58,104 nucleotides of DNA from NCBI GenBank assembly GCA_035547055.1, contig DASZVN010000177.1, positions 1 through 58,104 of the forward strand, read 5' to 3'. Position 1 is the stretch's first letter. Each line of letters begins with the position of its first letter. Both the position numbers and the translations under genes were made by a program. The notes under the pieces are model-generated. The model did not search any database and was not told where the DNA came from. It was given only the letters and a program-made list of their open reading frames with translations. Positions 1-8,971 of the stretch are shown piece after piece. Source of the DNA: DASZVN01 sp035547055. Its GTDB lineage: Bacteria > Pseudomonadota > Alphaproteobacteria > Rhizobiales > Methylopilaceae.

Positions 1-1886
1 TCCTGCGGCCGCGGGGCGCGTGGTTCCGGGCGGCGGCGGTCGCGCTTCTCCTGCTCGCGCTGGCCGGACCGTCGCTGACGCGGGAGGACCGCCAGCTTCT
101 CCCGAACGTCCTCGCCCTCGTCGTCGACAAGAGCGCGAGCCAGTCCTTCGATCACCGCGCCGAGCGCACCGAGGTGCTGCGGAAGGCGCTGGCCGAGAAG
201 GCCAAGGCGCTGCCCGGCACCGAGCTTCGCACCATCGAGGCCGGGGGAACCGACGGCACCGAGCTGTTCAAGGCGCTCGCGGCCGGCCTCGCCGACGTGC
301 CGCCGGACCGCGTCGCCGGCGCCATCCTCCTGACGGACGGCGTGGTCGACGACGTGCCGAAGGGCGTGGCCGATCTCGGCTTCGACGCGCCGGTCCATGC
401 CCTCATCACCGGCCGGCCGAACGAGCGCGACCGCCGCATCGTGCTGACCGAGACGCCGCGCTTCGGCATCGTCGGCAAGCCGGCGACGATCGGCTTCCGC
501 ATCGAGGAGACGGGCGTGCCGGCCAGCGTCTCGATCCCGATCGCCCACGCCGGGCCGAACGTGGTCGAGCTCAGCGCCGAAGCCGCGCCGGACGAGCTGA
601 CCGACATCAACAACCACGCCGCCCTCACCATCGAGGGCGTGCGCGACAAGCTCCGCGTGCTCCTGGTCTCGGGCGAACCCCACCCCGGCGAGCGGACCTG
701 GCGCAACCTTCTGAAGTCGGACCCCAATGTCGACCTCGTCCACTTCACCATCCTGCGGCCGCCGGAGAAGCAGGACGGCACGCCGATCAACGAGCTGTCG
801 CTGATCGCCTTCCCGACGCGCGAGCTGTTCCAGACCAAGCTCGACCAGTTCGACCTCATCATCTTCGACCGTTATGCCCGCCAGGGCCTGTTGCCGATGC
901 TCTATTTCCAGAACATCGCCGACTATGTGCGGAAGGGTGGCGCCGTCCTGGTCGCGGCCGGGCCCGACTACACCGGCCCCGGCGCGCTGAACGACACCCC
1001 GCTCGGCTTGGTCCTGCCGGCCGAGCCGACCGGAAACATCACCGAGCAGCCGTTCCGCCCGACGGAGACGACCGCCGGCAAGCGCCATCCGGTGACGCGC
1101 GACCTGTCCGGCGGCGACAGCACGCCGCCGAAATGGAGCGAGTGGTTCCGCGTCGTCGACACCCGCGTCCACGGCGGCGACACGCTGATGACCGCGGCCG
1201 GCAACCCGCTCCTGGTCCTCGCCCACGAGGACCAGGGCCGGGTCGCGCTGTTCCTGTCCGACCACATCTGGCTGTGGGCGCGGGGCTACGAGGGCGGCGG
1301 CCCCTATCTCGAGCTGCTGCGCCGCATGGTGCACTGGCTGATGAAGGAGCCGGCGCTGGAGGAGGAGGCGCTCCGCCTCTCCGCCGACGCCGGCCGCCTG
1401 ACCGTCGAGCGCCAGACCATGGCCGACAGCGCGCCGCCGGCGACGCTGACCGCCCCCTCGGGCAAGACCACGACGGTTACGCTGCAGCCGGCCGAGCCCG
1501 GCCTGTTTCGCGCCACCGTCGAGGCCGGCGAGACCGGGCTGTGGCGGGCGAGGGACGGCAAGTTCACCGCGCTCGCCAGCGTCGGCCCGCCCAACCCGCA
1601 CGAATTCCAGCGCGTCGCCTCGACCACCGACCTTCTGAAGCCGATCGCGGAGGCGAGCGGCGGCTCGGTGCGCCGCGCGGTCGATGCGGAGGGCCGGGTC
1701 GCGGTGCCGCGGCTCCTCGCCGTACCCGCGGGCGAGCGGGCGTCGGGCGACGACTGGATCGGCGTGCGGGAGCCGAGCGCGAGCGTCATCCGCGGCCTCG
1801 ACGTGCTGCCGCTGATGGCCGGCATCGTCGGCCTCGTCCTCCTGATCGGCGCTCTCGCCGCGACCTGGGCGCGCGAAGGCCGCTAG
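1..1886 (+). CDS. Large membrane protein, vWA/glutamine-amidotransferase-like type (5' truncated)
   Basis: The frame is open from the window edge, so the true start lies upstream. The visible part opens with a hydrophobic segment rich in Ala and Leu (about codons 9-22) followed by a vWA-like strand with the sequence LVVDKSAS. A long extracytoplasmic region follows, and a second hydrophobic segment (LPLMAGIVGLVLLIGALAAT) lies near the C-terminus just before the TAG stop. This arrangement matches the roughly 900-residue conserved membrane proteins of alphaproteobacteria that sit beside MoxR/BatA-type genes and carry a class-I glutamine-amidotransferase-like fold. That family link and any role in envelope or chaperone function are inference. 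No catalytic motif could be pinned down. Confidence 0.75.
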   Translation, partial: LRPRGAWFRAAAVALLLLALAGPSLTREDRQLLPNVLALVVDKSASQSFDHRAERTEVLRKALAEKAKALPGTELRTIEAGGTDGTELFKALAAGLADVPPDRVAGAILLTDGVVDDVPKGVADLGFDAPVHALITGRPNERDRRIVLTETPRFGIVGKPATIGFRIEETGVPASVSIPIAHAGPNVVELSAEAAPDELTDINNHAALTIEGVRDKLRVLLVSGEPHPGERTWRNLLKSDPNVDLVHFTILRPPEKQDGTPINELSLIAFPTRELFQTKLDQFDLIIFDRYARQGLLPMLYFQNIADYVRKGGAVLVAAGPDYTGPGALNDTPLGLVLPAEPTGNITEQPFRPTETTAGKRHPVTRDLSGGDSTPPKWSEWFRVVDTRVHGGDTLMTAAGNPLLVLAHEDQGRVALFLSDHIWLWARGYEGGGPYLELLRRMVHWLMKEPALEEEALRLSADAGRLTVERQTMADSAPPATLTAPSGKTTTVTLQPAEPGLFRATVEAGETGLWRARDGKFTALASVGPPNPHEFQRVASTTDLLKPIAEASGGSVRRAVDAEGRVAVPRLLAVPAGERASGDDWIGVREPSASVIRGLDVLPLMAGIVGLVLLIGALAATWAREGR

Positions 1887-1922
1887 ACGCGGCCCGGCGG
1901 TTGTATGGCCCCGAACTATTCT

Positions 1923-1952
1923 TTGAAAAACTCAAATCTGTTCACGTAAAAT
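1923..1952 (+). promoter_or_regulatory. Putative sigma-70-type promoter of the GGDEF/EAL gene
   Basis: A short A/T-rich island in otherwise very GC-rich DNA holds TTGAAA (1923-1928), an 18-bp spacer and TAAAAT (1947-1952, five of six consensus bases). Transcription would begin near 1959, giving a leader of about 100 nt before the ATG at 2063. Confidence 0.5.
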
Positions 1953-2062
1953 TTAGGTCTCCGACGCGTTATTCTTCCTCCACAGGTTGCATCCATCGGA
2001 GGTCGCCGGGCCGCTCGCGCAGAATCGGGCTCCGGCAGGGGAAGAGCCTGGAGGAAGGGCCC

Positions 2063-4681
2063 ATGTCGGCGGCAACGGCCTACCGCATCCTGACCGTTGG
2101 CGTGGATCGCGTTCGCGCGCGCAAGTTGCGTGGACTTGCGACACGCCTGGCCGCGGCGTGGCCCCGGCCGCCGGCCCTGGTCGTCGCGGAAAGCGCCGGC
2201 GCCGAGGCCGCCATCGCCACGCTCCGCGCAGCCCCGGCGACCGATCCGCGCTTTCACGCCGTGGTCGTCGATGCCGCCCAGGTCGGTCCGCGCCACGCTG
2301 CCGCGCTGCAGGACATCGTCGACCATTCCGAGCTCGCCGTGGTGCTGGTCGGCGCCCTGCCCCGCTCGCCGTCGCGCGATGCCGTGCGCCTCGGCCCGCC
2401 CGACCGCGTGCTCACCCTCGGTCTGCCGCTCCGGCGCGAAGCGCTGCGCCTCGTCGCCGCAAGTCTCTGCGCCCGCTGGGAAGGCCAGCGCGCCCGCTCG
2501 AGCGTCGCCGCCGACCTCGCCGAGGCCCGCGCCGCCTATCGCGACCTCGCCGCCTCGGTCGACGACCAGCGCATGGCGCTGCGCGAATGCGAGATCGAGC
2601 TGAACCGGCAGAACCGCCTGTTCGACGACGCCCTCAACAACATGCCCCACGGCATGTGCATGTGGGACCAGGACTTCATCCTGATCACCTGCAACAACCG
2701 TTACCGCGAGATGTTCGACCGGCCCGGGCATACGACCGTGCCCGGCATGCATCTTCGCGACGTGATCAAGCACAACATCCACCCCGCCAACTTTCCGCAG
2801 GAAAGCCCCGAGGAGACGGCGGAGGGCTTCATGGAACTCGCCCGCCGGCAGCAATCGTTCAAGACGTTCCGCAAGTTCGAGAACGGCCGCACCGTCGCGA
2901 TCGCCACCAACCGCATGAAGGACGGCGGCTTCGTCACCGTCTATGCCGACGCAACCGAGACCAAGAAGCAGCTCAAGGCGCTGCGCGAGCGCGAGGACCA
3001 GCTCCGGATCCAGAACGTCCGCTTCGACGCGGCGCTGAACAACATGCCCCACGGCCTCGTCATGTTCGACGTCCACGGCCAGCTCATCGTCTGCAACCGA
3101 CGCTACGCCGAGCTCTACCATTTGCCCGAGGAGCTGACCCGGCCCGGCACCCGCCTTCGCGACATCGTCGAGCACGGCGTCGCCGCCGGCATCCTGCGCA
3201 CCGCGATCAGCGGCGACACCATCGAAGAGCGTGTCGCCATGGCGCTCAAGAACAACCCGTTCAGCCACATCAACGCGCTGGTCGACGGCCGCATCATGGC
3301 GATCGACCACCAGCCGATGGAAGGCGGCGGCTGGGTCGCGACCCACCAGGACATCACCGAGCAGAAGCGCACGGAAGAGCGCATCCGCCACATGGCCCGC
3401 CACGACGGGCTGACCGACCTGCCCAACCGGACCCTGCTCCACGAACGCATGGAGGAGGCGCTCGGCCGGGTGCGGCGCGGCGAGAGCCTCGCGGTGCATT
3501 GCATCGACCTCGACCATTTCAAGAGCGTCAACGACACGCTCGGCCATCCGCTCGGCGACGCGCTGCTGCGCCAGGTCGGCCAGCGCCTCCGCGGCGCGCT
3601 CCGCGAGGTCGACACCGTGGCCCGGCTCGGCGGCGACGAGTTCGCGGTGGTGCAGGTCCAGGTCGATCGGCCGGAGCACGCCGAGCTCCTGGCCCGCCGC
3701 CTGGTCGAAACCATCAGCGAGCCCTACGACCTCGACGGCCACCAGGTCATGATCGGCGCCAGCGTCGGCGTGACGCTCGCGCCCCACGACGGCGTCACCG
3801 CCGACGACCTCATGAAGAACGCCGACATGGCGCTCTACCGGGCCAAGACCGAGGGCCGCGGCACCCACCGCTTCTTCGAGCCGGAGATGGACGCCCAGCT
3901 CCAGGCCCGCCGCACCCTCGAGCTCGATCTCCGCCAGGCCCTCGCCAGCCAGGAGTTCGTGCTGCACTACCAGCCGCTCCTGAACCTCGAGGAGAACCGC
4001 ATCTCGGGCTTCGAGGCGCTGCTGCGGTGGAACCACCCGCGCCGCGGCCTGGTGGCGCCGAGCGAGTTCATCGGCCTCGCCGAGGAGATCGGCCTGATCG
4101 TGCCGATCGGCGAGTGGGTGCTGCGCCAGGCCTGCCGGGAGGCGGCGCGCTGGCCCGGCGACATCCGCGTCGCGGTCAACCTGTCGCCGGCGCAGTTCCG
4201 CAACCGCAACCTCACCCACGACGTGATCCGCGCCCTCGCCGGCTCCGGCCTCTCACCGCAGCGGCTCGAGCTCGAGATCACCGAATCCGTGCTCCTGGTC
4301 GAGAACGAAGCGACGCTGGCGACGCTGCACCAGCTCCGCAGCCTCGGCGTCCGCATCGCCATGGACGATTTCGGCACCGGCTATTCCAGCCTGAGCTACC
4401 TGCGCAGCTTCCCCTTCGACAAGATCAAGATCGACGGCTCCTTCGTCCGCGACGCCTCGGACCGCGCCGACTGCGCCGCCATCATCCGCGCCGTCGCCGG
4501 GCTCGGCGAGAGCCTCGGCATCCCCACCACCGCCGAAGGGGTGGAGACCGAGGAGCAGCTTCGCCACGTCTTCGCCGAAGGCTGCACCGAGGTGCAGGGC
4601 TATCTCTTCAGCCGCCCGCGCCCGGCCGAGGACCTGCCGGACCTGATGGCCTCCCTCGGCACGACCGAGAACGCGGCCTGA
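2063..4681 (+). CDS. PAS-PAS-GGDEF-EAL cyclic-di-GMP signalling protein
   Basis: Predicted 872-residue cytoplasmic regulator of c-di-GMP. The ATG follows GGAGGAAGG at normal spacing, and translation further upstream is unlike protein. Residues 1-140 look like a degenerate receiver fold, 140-185 a helical linker, and about 185-300 and 320-435 are two related PAS domains, each opening with the repeat LNNMPHG. The GGDEF domain (about 440-605) has an intact GGDEF active-site motif near residue 522. The EAL domain (about 615-860) has EALLRW near 650 and DDFGTGYSS, so both synthase and phosphodiesterase activities look possible. No membrane segment is seen. Which activity dominates, and the PAS ligand, cannot be told. 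Confidence 0.93.
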   Translation: MSAATAYRILTVGVDRVRARKLRGLATRLAAAWPRPPALVVAESAGAEAAIATLRAAPATDPRFHAVVVDAAQVGPRHAAALQDIVDHSELAVVLVGALPRSPSRDAVRLGPPDRVLTLGLPLRREALRLVAASLCARWEGQRARSSVAADLAEARAAYRDLAASVDDQRMALRECEIELNRQNRLFDDALNNMPHGMCMWDQDFILITCNNRYREMFDRPGHTTVPGMHLRDVIKHNIHPANFPQESPEETAEGFMELARRQQSFKTFRKFENGRTVAIATNRMKDGGFVTVYADATETKKQLKALREREDQLRIQNVRFDAALNNMPHGLVMFDVHGQLIVCNRRYAELYHLPEELTRPGTRLRDIVEHGVAAGILRTAISGDTIEERVAMALKNNPFSHINALVDGRIMAIDHQPMEGGGWVATHQDITEQKRTEERIRHMARHDGLTDLPNRTLLHERMEEALGRVRRGESLAVHCIDLDHFKSVNDTLGHPLGDALLRQVGQRLRGALREVDTVARLGGDEFAVVQVQVDRPEHAELLARRLVETISEPYDLDGHQVMIGASVGVTLAPHDGVTADDLMKNADMALYRAKTEGRGTHRFFEPEMDAQLQARRTLELDLRQALASQEFVLHYQPLLNLEENRISGFEALLRWNHPRRGLVAPSEFIGLAEEIGLIVPIGEWVLRQACREAARWPGDIRVAVNLSPAQFRNRNLTHDVIRALAGSGLSPQRLELEITESVLLVENEATLATLHQLRSLGVRIAMDDFGTGYSSLSYLRSFPFDKIKIDGSFVRDASDRADCAAIIRAVAGLGESLGIPTTAEGVETEEQLRHVFAEGCTEVQGYLFSRPRPAEDLPDLMASLGTTENAA

Positions 4682-5185
4682 TCAGCGCGCGGCCATCAGA
4701 TCGCCGCTGACCCCATCGAAGGCGCCGGCGGCGAGCTCGCGCACCAGGACGCGCCGGGGATCGGCCGGGCCGGGCAGGCGGATGCGGCCGGCCGGCGCCA
4801 CCGTGCGGAAGCCGGCGCGGGCGTAGTAGGGCTCGTCGCCGACCAGGAAGACCAGGCGATCGCCCCGCGCCTCCGCCGCCGCCAGCGCCTTCTGCATCAG
4901 CGCGAGGCCGATGCCGCGATTGGCGAAGGCCGGCTCGACCGTGAGCGGGCCGAGGAGCAGCGCTTCCGCCGTACCGACCCGGATCGGCGTCAGCCGGATC
5001 GAGCCGACCAGGAAGGTGCCGACCCGGGCGATGAAACTTAGCTCGGCGACCGGCGGCACGCCCTCGCGCAGCCGATAGGCACTCTTGACGAAGCGGCCGG
5101 GGCCGAAGGCGCGCTCGTGCAGCTTCTCGATCGCCGCAGCATCCTGCGAGGTCTCGGGGAGGATTTCGAGGGTGAGCGCGTTCAT
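4682..5185 (-). CDS. GNAT-family N-acetyltransferase
   Basis: Protein of 167 residues beginning MNALTLEILPE. The central part (LLLGPLTVEPAFANRGIGLA) carries the R/Q-x-x-G-x-G/A acetyl-CoA loop in the form NRGIGLALM, followed by LVFLVGDEPYYARAGF, typical of the YhbS-like GNAT group. An in-frame ATG 36 bp upstream exists, but the extension is not conserved-looking. The stop codon abuts the stop of the convergent c-di-GMP gene. The acceptor substrate is unknown. Confidence 0.85.
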   Translation of the reverse strand: MNALTLEILPETSQDAAAIEKLHERAFGPGRFVKSAYRLREGVPPVAELSFIARVGTFLVGSIRLTPIRVGTAEALLLGPLTVEPAFANRGIGLALMQKALAAAEARGDRLVFLVGDEPYYARAGFRTVAPAGRIRLPGPADPRRVLVRELAAGAFDGVSGDLMAAR

Positions 5186-5306
5186 GCTGGGCGGGCCGTT
5201 CGAGCGCGCCGCGACTAGCATGACGCCGCCCGCCGCGGAAGGGGCGGCAGCGGTCCAGGTCGACCTCCGGCACCCGCATGCCTACATAAGCCGCGGACAG
5301 GAGGCG

Positions 5307-6290
5307 ATGATGGGACTTCTCGTTCACGGCGAGTGGCAGGACCGCTGGTACGACACCGAAGCCAAGGGCGGCCGCTTCCAGCGCCAGGATTCGCGTTTTC
5401 GCGACTGGGTCACCGCCGACGGCGGCCCCGGGCCGGACGGCCGGCCCGGCCTCCCGGCCGAGGCCGGGCGCTACCACCTCTACGTCTCCCTCGCCTGTCC
5501 CTGGGCGAGCCGCGCCCTCGCCTTGCGCAAGCTGAAGAAGCTCGACGACGTGATCTCGGTCGACGTCGTCGACCCGCACATGGGCGCGGAGGGCTGGGTG
5601 TTCGGCGATTTTCCGCGGTCGACCCCCGACACCGTCAACGGCAAGACCCGGCTCTACGAAGTCTACCGGCTCGCCGCGCCCGACTATTCCGGCCGCGTCA
5701 CCGTGCCGGTGCTGTGGGACAGGAAGCGCGGCACCATCGTCAACAACGAGTCGGCCGACATCGTCCGCATGTTGAATTCGGCCTTCGATGCCTTCACCGA
5801 CGTCCGGCACGACTACTGCCCGCCGGCGCTCCGCGAGGAGATCGACCGCGTCAACGCCCGCGTCTACGACGACGTGAACAACGGCGTCTACAAGGCCGGC
5901 TTCGCCACCACGCAGGAGGCCTATGCGGAAGCGGCGCGGGCGCTGTTCAAGACGCTGGACTGGCTGGAAGCGCGGCTGTCGCAGCAGCGCTGGCTGGTCG
6001 GCCACCAGCAGACCGAGGCGGACTGTCGCCTGTTCACGACGCTGGTCCGCTTCGACCCGGTCTACTACGTCCACTTCAAGTGCAACCTGCGGCAGATCGG
6101 CGACTATCCCAATCTCTCGAACTACCTCCGGGACCTCTACCAGACGCCGGGCATTCGCGAGACCGTCGATTTCAACCACATCAAGACGCATTATTACTGG
6201 AGCCACACCTCGATCAACCCGCACCGCATCATCCCGATCGGTCCGGAGATCGACCTCGACCGGCCTCACGACCGGGATCGGCTCGGCTAG
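5307..6290 (+). CDS. yqjG: Glutathionyl-hydroquinone reductase (Xi-class GST, YqjG/ECM4 family)
   Basis: Protein of 327 residues that should remove glutathione from glutathionyl-hydroquinones, forming GSSG. AGGAGG precedes the tandem ATGATG start. The thioredoxin-like N-terminal domain has the family active site ACPWA with the catalytic Cys at residue 64. The all-alpha C-terminal domain follows, and the length matches the family. A link to the aromatic-compound genes elsewhere in the window is possible but not shown. The TAG stop is contributed by the palindromic repeat that follows. Confidence 0.93.
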   Translation: MMGLLVHGEWQDRWYDTEAKGGRFQRQDSRFRDWVTADGGPGPDGRPGLPAEAGRYHLYVSLACPWASRALALRKLKKLDDVISVDVVDPHMGAEGWVFGDFPRSTPDTVNGKTRLYEVYRLAAPDYSGRVTVPVLWDRKRGTIVNNESADIVRMLNSAFDAFTDVRHDYCPPALREEIDRVNARVYDDVNNGVYKAGFATTQEAYAEAARALFKTLDWLEARLSQQRWLVGHQQTEADCRLFTTLVRFDPVYYVHFKCNLRQIGDYPNLSNYLRDLYQTPGIRETVDFNHIKTHYYWSHTSINPHRIIPIGPEIDLDRPHDRDRLG

Positions 6291-6392
6291 AGCATGATCC
6301 CGAAAAATGTGCAGCGGCCTTCGGAAAAGACCATGCTCAAACAAAGAGGCCGGAGCGGGATGGCGACTCGAAGCGAAGCCAGTCCGCTCTAG
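6287..6392. repeat. Rhizobiales-type intergenic palindromic repeat filling the gap between two convergent genes
   Basis: The element begins CTAGAGCATGATCCCGAAAA and ends GCTCTAG, with CTAGAGC and GCTCTAG as perfect inverted ends. An internal inverted pair (GCATGATCC...CCATGC, CGAAAA...CGGAAAA) recalls a dispersed repeat well known in Brucella/Bradyrhizobium-like genomes. It spans the whole gap between the convergent genes and supplies both TAG stops (6288-6290 on + and 6389-6391 on -). A shortened relative lies at 54513-54559. Confidence 0.8.
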
Positions 6393-8971
6393 CGCTTCCT
6401 GGGCGCCGGCTTCCTGCGCGGCTTCGGCGCGCCGTCCGGGAGGGACTGGCGCAGGTCGAAGAAGCCCTCCCACGGGTCGCGGCCGAGATGGGCGAGCCGG
6501 CTGCGGAGATTGGCGACGGTGAAGGCGGCGGCGCTCTGCACGTCGGCGAGCTCGTCCCAGGCGAGCGGGGTCGAGACGGGGGCGCCGGGCCGCGCCCGGG
6601 TCGAATAGGCCGCGACCGCGGTCGCCCCGCGGCCGTTCCTGAGATAGTCGACGAAGATGCGGCCGACGCGGTCCTTCTTCGGCAGGCGGTCGGTGAAGCG
6701 GTCGGGCGCGTCCGCGGCCATCGCGGCGGCGATCTTCCGAGTGAATTCCTTGGCGTCGTCCCAGCCGACGGTCGGCACCAGCGGCACGACGACGTGGAGG
6801 CCCTTGCCCCCGGTCGTCTTCACGAAGCTTTCGAGGCCCGCATCCTTCAGTCGCTCGCGGACCTCGCGGGCCCCGGCGATCACGTCGGCGAAGCCGCGGC
6901 GCTCCCCCGGATCGAAGTCGAAGATCAGCCGGTCGGGGCGCTCGACATCGTCGAGGGTCGAGCCCCAGGGGTGGATCTCCAGGACGCCCGCCTGAACCAG
7001 CCCGACGACGCCGCCGATGTCCGCGACTGCCAGCACCGGCTCGTCCTCGCCCGCGATCGGCACCGAGCGGATCGCCGGATGCAGCCCGGCCCAGGCATGC
7101 TTCTGGAAGAAGCACTGCGCCTGCTCGCCGCTCGGACAGCGCACCAGCGCCAGCGGCCGGCCCACCACGTGGGGCAGGAGCCAGTCGGCGATGTCGGCAT
7201 AGAAGGCCGCGAGGCCTTCCTTGGTCAGGCCCTGCTCGGCCCACAGCACCCGGTCGGGGTGGGTCAGCTTGACGCCGGCGACCACGCCGGGCGTCGCAGC
7301 GCTGCCCGCCTTCGCCGGCGCTTCCTCGACAGGCTCGTCCACCATGGCGCGGTCCTCGCGGGTGACCTCCTCGGCCGGCTTGTCCTCGCGCAGGCCCTTG
7401 AAGGAGGCATGGCGGAGCATGGCGTCCTCGGTCCAGCTCCGATACTCGATCTCCGCAACCAGCTCCGGCGCGACCCAGCGGACGCCCCGTGCCGCCTCGG
7501 TCGGAAGGCGTGCCGCAAACGGCGATTTCACCTGCTTCAGGCCATCCAGCCGGGAGAACAGGTCGCGCGCGGTCGCCTGGGTGAAGCCGGTCCCGACCCG
7601 TCCGACATGGACCAGCCTGCCCTTGTCGAAATAGCCGAGGACGAGGGAGCCGATCATCCTCGACGACACCGTGGACGGCACGTAGCCGCCGATCACGAAC
7701 TCCTCGCGGAGCGCACATTTCGTCTTCAGCCAGTCGTGGCCGCGGCCGGAGCGGTAGCGCGAGTCGGCGCGCTTGGAAACGATGCCTTCCAGGCCGAGCC
7801 GGCAGGCATGGCGCAACATCGCCGCGCCGTCGCCCTCGATATGCTCGGAGACGCGCAGCGTGCCGCCGTCGCCGTTCGGCGGCAGAAGCTTCGCCAGCGT
7901 CTCCTTGCGCTGGCGGAGCGGCAGGAGGGTCATGTCCTTGCCGTCGAGATGGAGCAGGTCGAAGGCGTAGAACAGCGAATGCCGGCTGGGATGGCCGGCG
8001 AGATCTTCCTGCAGCGCGCCGAAGCTGGAGCGGCCCTCGGCGTCCTCGACCACCGCCTCGCCGTCGATCAGGGCGGCATCGACGCCGAGCCCCGCGAGGG
8101 CCGCCGCGATGACGGGAAAGCGCTCGGTCCAGTCGAGCCCGCGACGGGTGAGAAGCTTCACCTCGCCGCCGCGGATGCGCGCTTCCAGCCGGTAGCCGTC
8201 GAACTTGATCTCGTGGAGCCAGCCTTTGGTGGCGGGCGGCTTGTCGGCGAGCGTCGCCAGCGCCGGCGGCACGAAATCCGGCAGTGCGGCGCGGCGCCCG
8301 CCCGGCGGCGGCGCCGCGGCCGCCTTGCGCGCCGGCGGCGCGATCGCCTTGGCCGCCGCGCTGTCCCGCGGCTTCGACTGCCACACGCGGTCGGCGGCCT
8401 TGGCGATCTCCTCCATCGAGCGGCCGCTCTCGGCCGAGCGCGACGCCTCATCAAGGATGTCGGGCTCCTCCGGCGTCCGTGCCTCGTCGTCCTCCGCCTT
8501 GATCAGGAGCCAGTTGTCGTGCTTCTCGCGCGGCCGCCGGCGCATCCGGACGAGATGCCAGCGGCCGTGCAGCTTCTCGCCTTCGAGGCGGAACTCCAGA
8601 TGGCCCTTGGCGAGGCCCTTGTGAGGGTCGAACTCGGGGAACCAGCGGCCGCGATCCCAGATCATCACCGTGCCGCCGCCATACTGGCCCTTGGGGATGA
8701 CGCCCTCGAAGGCGTTGTAGGCGATGGGATGGTCCTCGGTCTGGACCGCGAGGCGCTTGTCGCCGGGGACCAGGCTCGGCCCCTTGGTCACCGCCCAGCT
8801 CTTCATCACCCCGTCGAGCTCGAGCCGGAAGTCGTAGTGCAGGCGGGTCGCGGCATGCTTCTGCACGACGAAGCTGTCCCCAGTGCCCGAGGCCGCCTCC
8901 CCGGTGGGCTCGGGTGTCGCGGCGAAGTCGCGCTTGCGGCGGTATTCGGCAAGCTTGCGTGACATCGGCAT
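6389..8971 (-). CDS. ligD: Multifunctional ATP-dependent DNA ligase LigD (PE-LIG-POL)
   Basis: Bacterial non-homologous end-joining enzyme of 860 residues. Domain order is 3'-phosphoesterase (about 1-160, with HAATRLHYDFRLE carrying the His/Asp residues), ATP-dependent ligase (about 235-545, nucleotidyl Lys256 in EIKFDGYR), and an archaeo-eukaryotic-primase-type polymerase (about 570-850, with the metal-binding LIFDFDPGE). The linker around 200-230 is Ala/Pro-rich. GGAGGG stands 7 nt before the ATG, and the ATG directly follows the TGA of the upstream BRCT/TPR gene, suggesting translational coupling. A Ku gene, the usual partner, is not in the window. The stop codon lies in the flanking repeat. 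Confidence 0.96.
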   Translation of the reverse strand: MPMSRKLAEYRRKRDFAATPEPTGEAASGTGDSFVVQKHAATRLHYDFRLELDGVMKSWAVTKGPSLVPGDKRLAVQTEDHPIAYNAFEGVIPKGQYGGGTVMIWDRGRWFPEFDPHKGLAKGHLEFRLEGEKLHGRWHLVRMRRRPREKHDNWLLIKAEDDEARTPEEPDILDEASRSAESGRSMEEIAKAADRVWQSKPRDSAAAKAIAPPARKAAAAPPPGGRRAALPDFVPPALATLADKPPATKGWLHEIKFDGYRLEARIRGGEVKLLTRRGLDWTERFPVIAAALAGLGVDAALIDGEAVVEDAEGRSSFGALQEDLAGHPSRHSLFYAFDLLHLDGKDMTLLPLRQRKETLAKLLPPNGDGGTLRVSEHIEGDGAAMLRHACRLGLEGIVSKRADSRYRSGRGHDWLKTKCALREEFVIGGYVPSTVSSRMIGSLVLGYFDKGRLVHVGRVGTGFTQATARDLFSRLDGLKQVKSPFAARLPTEAARGVRWVAPELVAEIEYRSWTEDAMLRHASFKGLREDKPAEEVTREDRAMVDEPVEEAPAKAGSAATPGVVAGVKLTHPDRVLWAEQGLTKEGLAAFYADIADWLLPHVVGRPLALVRCPSGEQAQCFFQKHAWAGLHPAIRSVPIAGEDEPVLAVADIGGVVGLVQAGVLEIHPWGSTLDDVERPDRLIFDFDPGERRGFADVIAGAREVRERLKDAGLESFVKTTGGKGLHVVVPLVPTVGWDDAKEFTRKIAAAMAADAPDRFTDRLPKKDRVGRIFVDYLRNGRGATAVAAYSTRARPGAPVSTPLAWDELADVQSAAAFTVANLRSRLAHLGRDPWEGFFDLRQSLPDGAPKPRRKPAPRKR

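Noticed and set aside
1916..4219. Very long open frame on the minus strand opposite the GGDEF/EAL gene
   Set aside because: Composition-driven shadow in high-GC DNA: the sense frame has complete PAS, GGDEF and EAL motifs, and the antisense protein has no recognisable domain.
4608..8384. Minus-strand frame of over 1200 codons spanning GNAT, yqjG and ligD
   Set aside because: Arg/Pro/Ala-rich translation without motifs, overlapping three well-supported genes in other frames.
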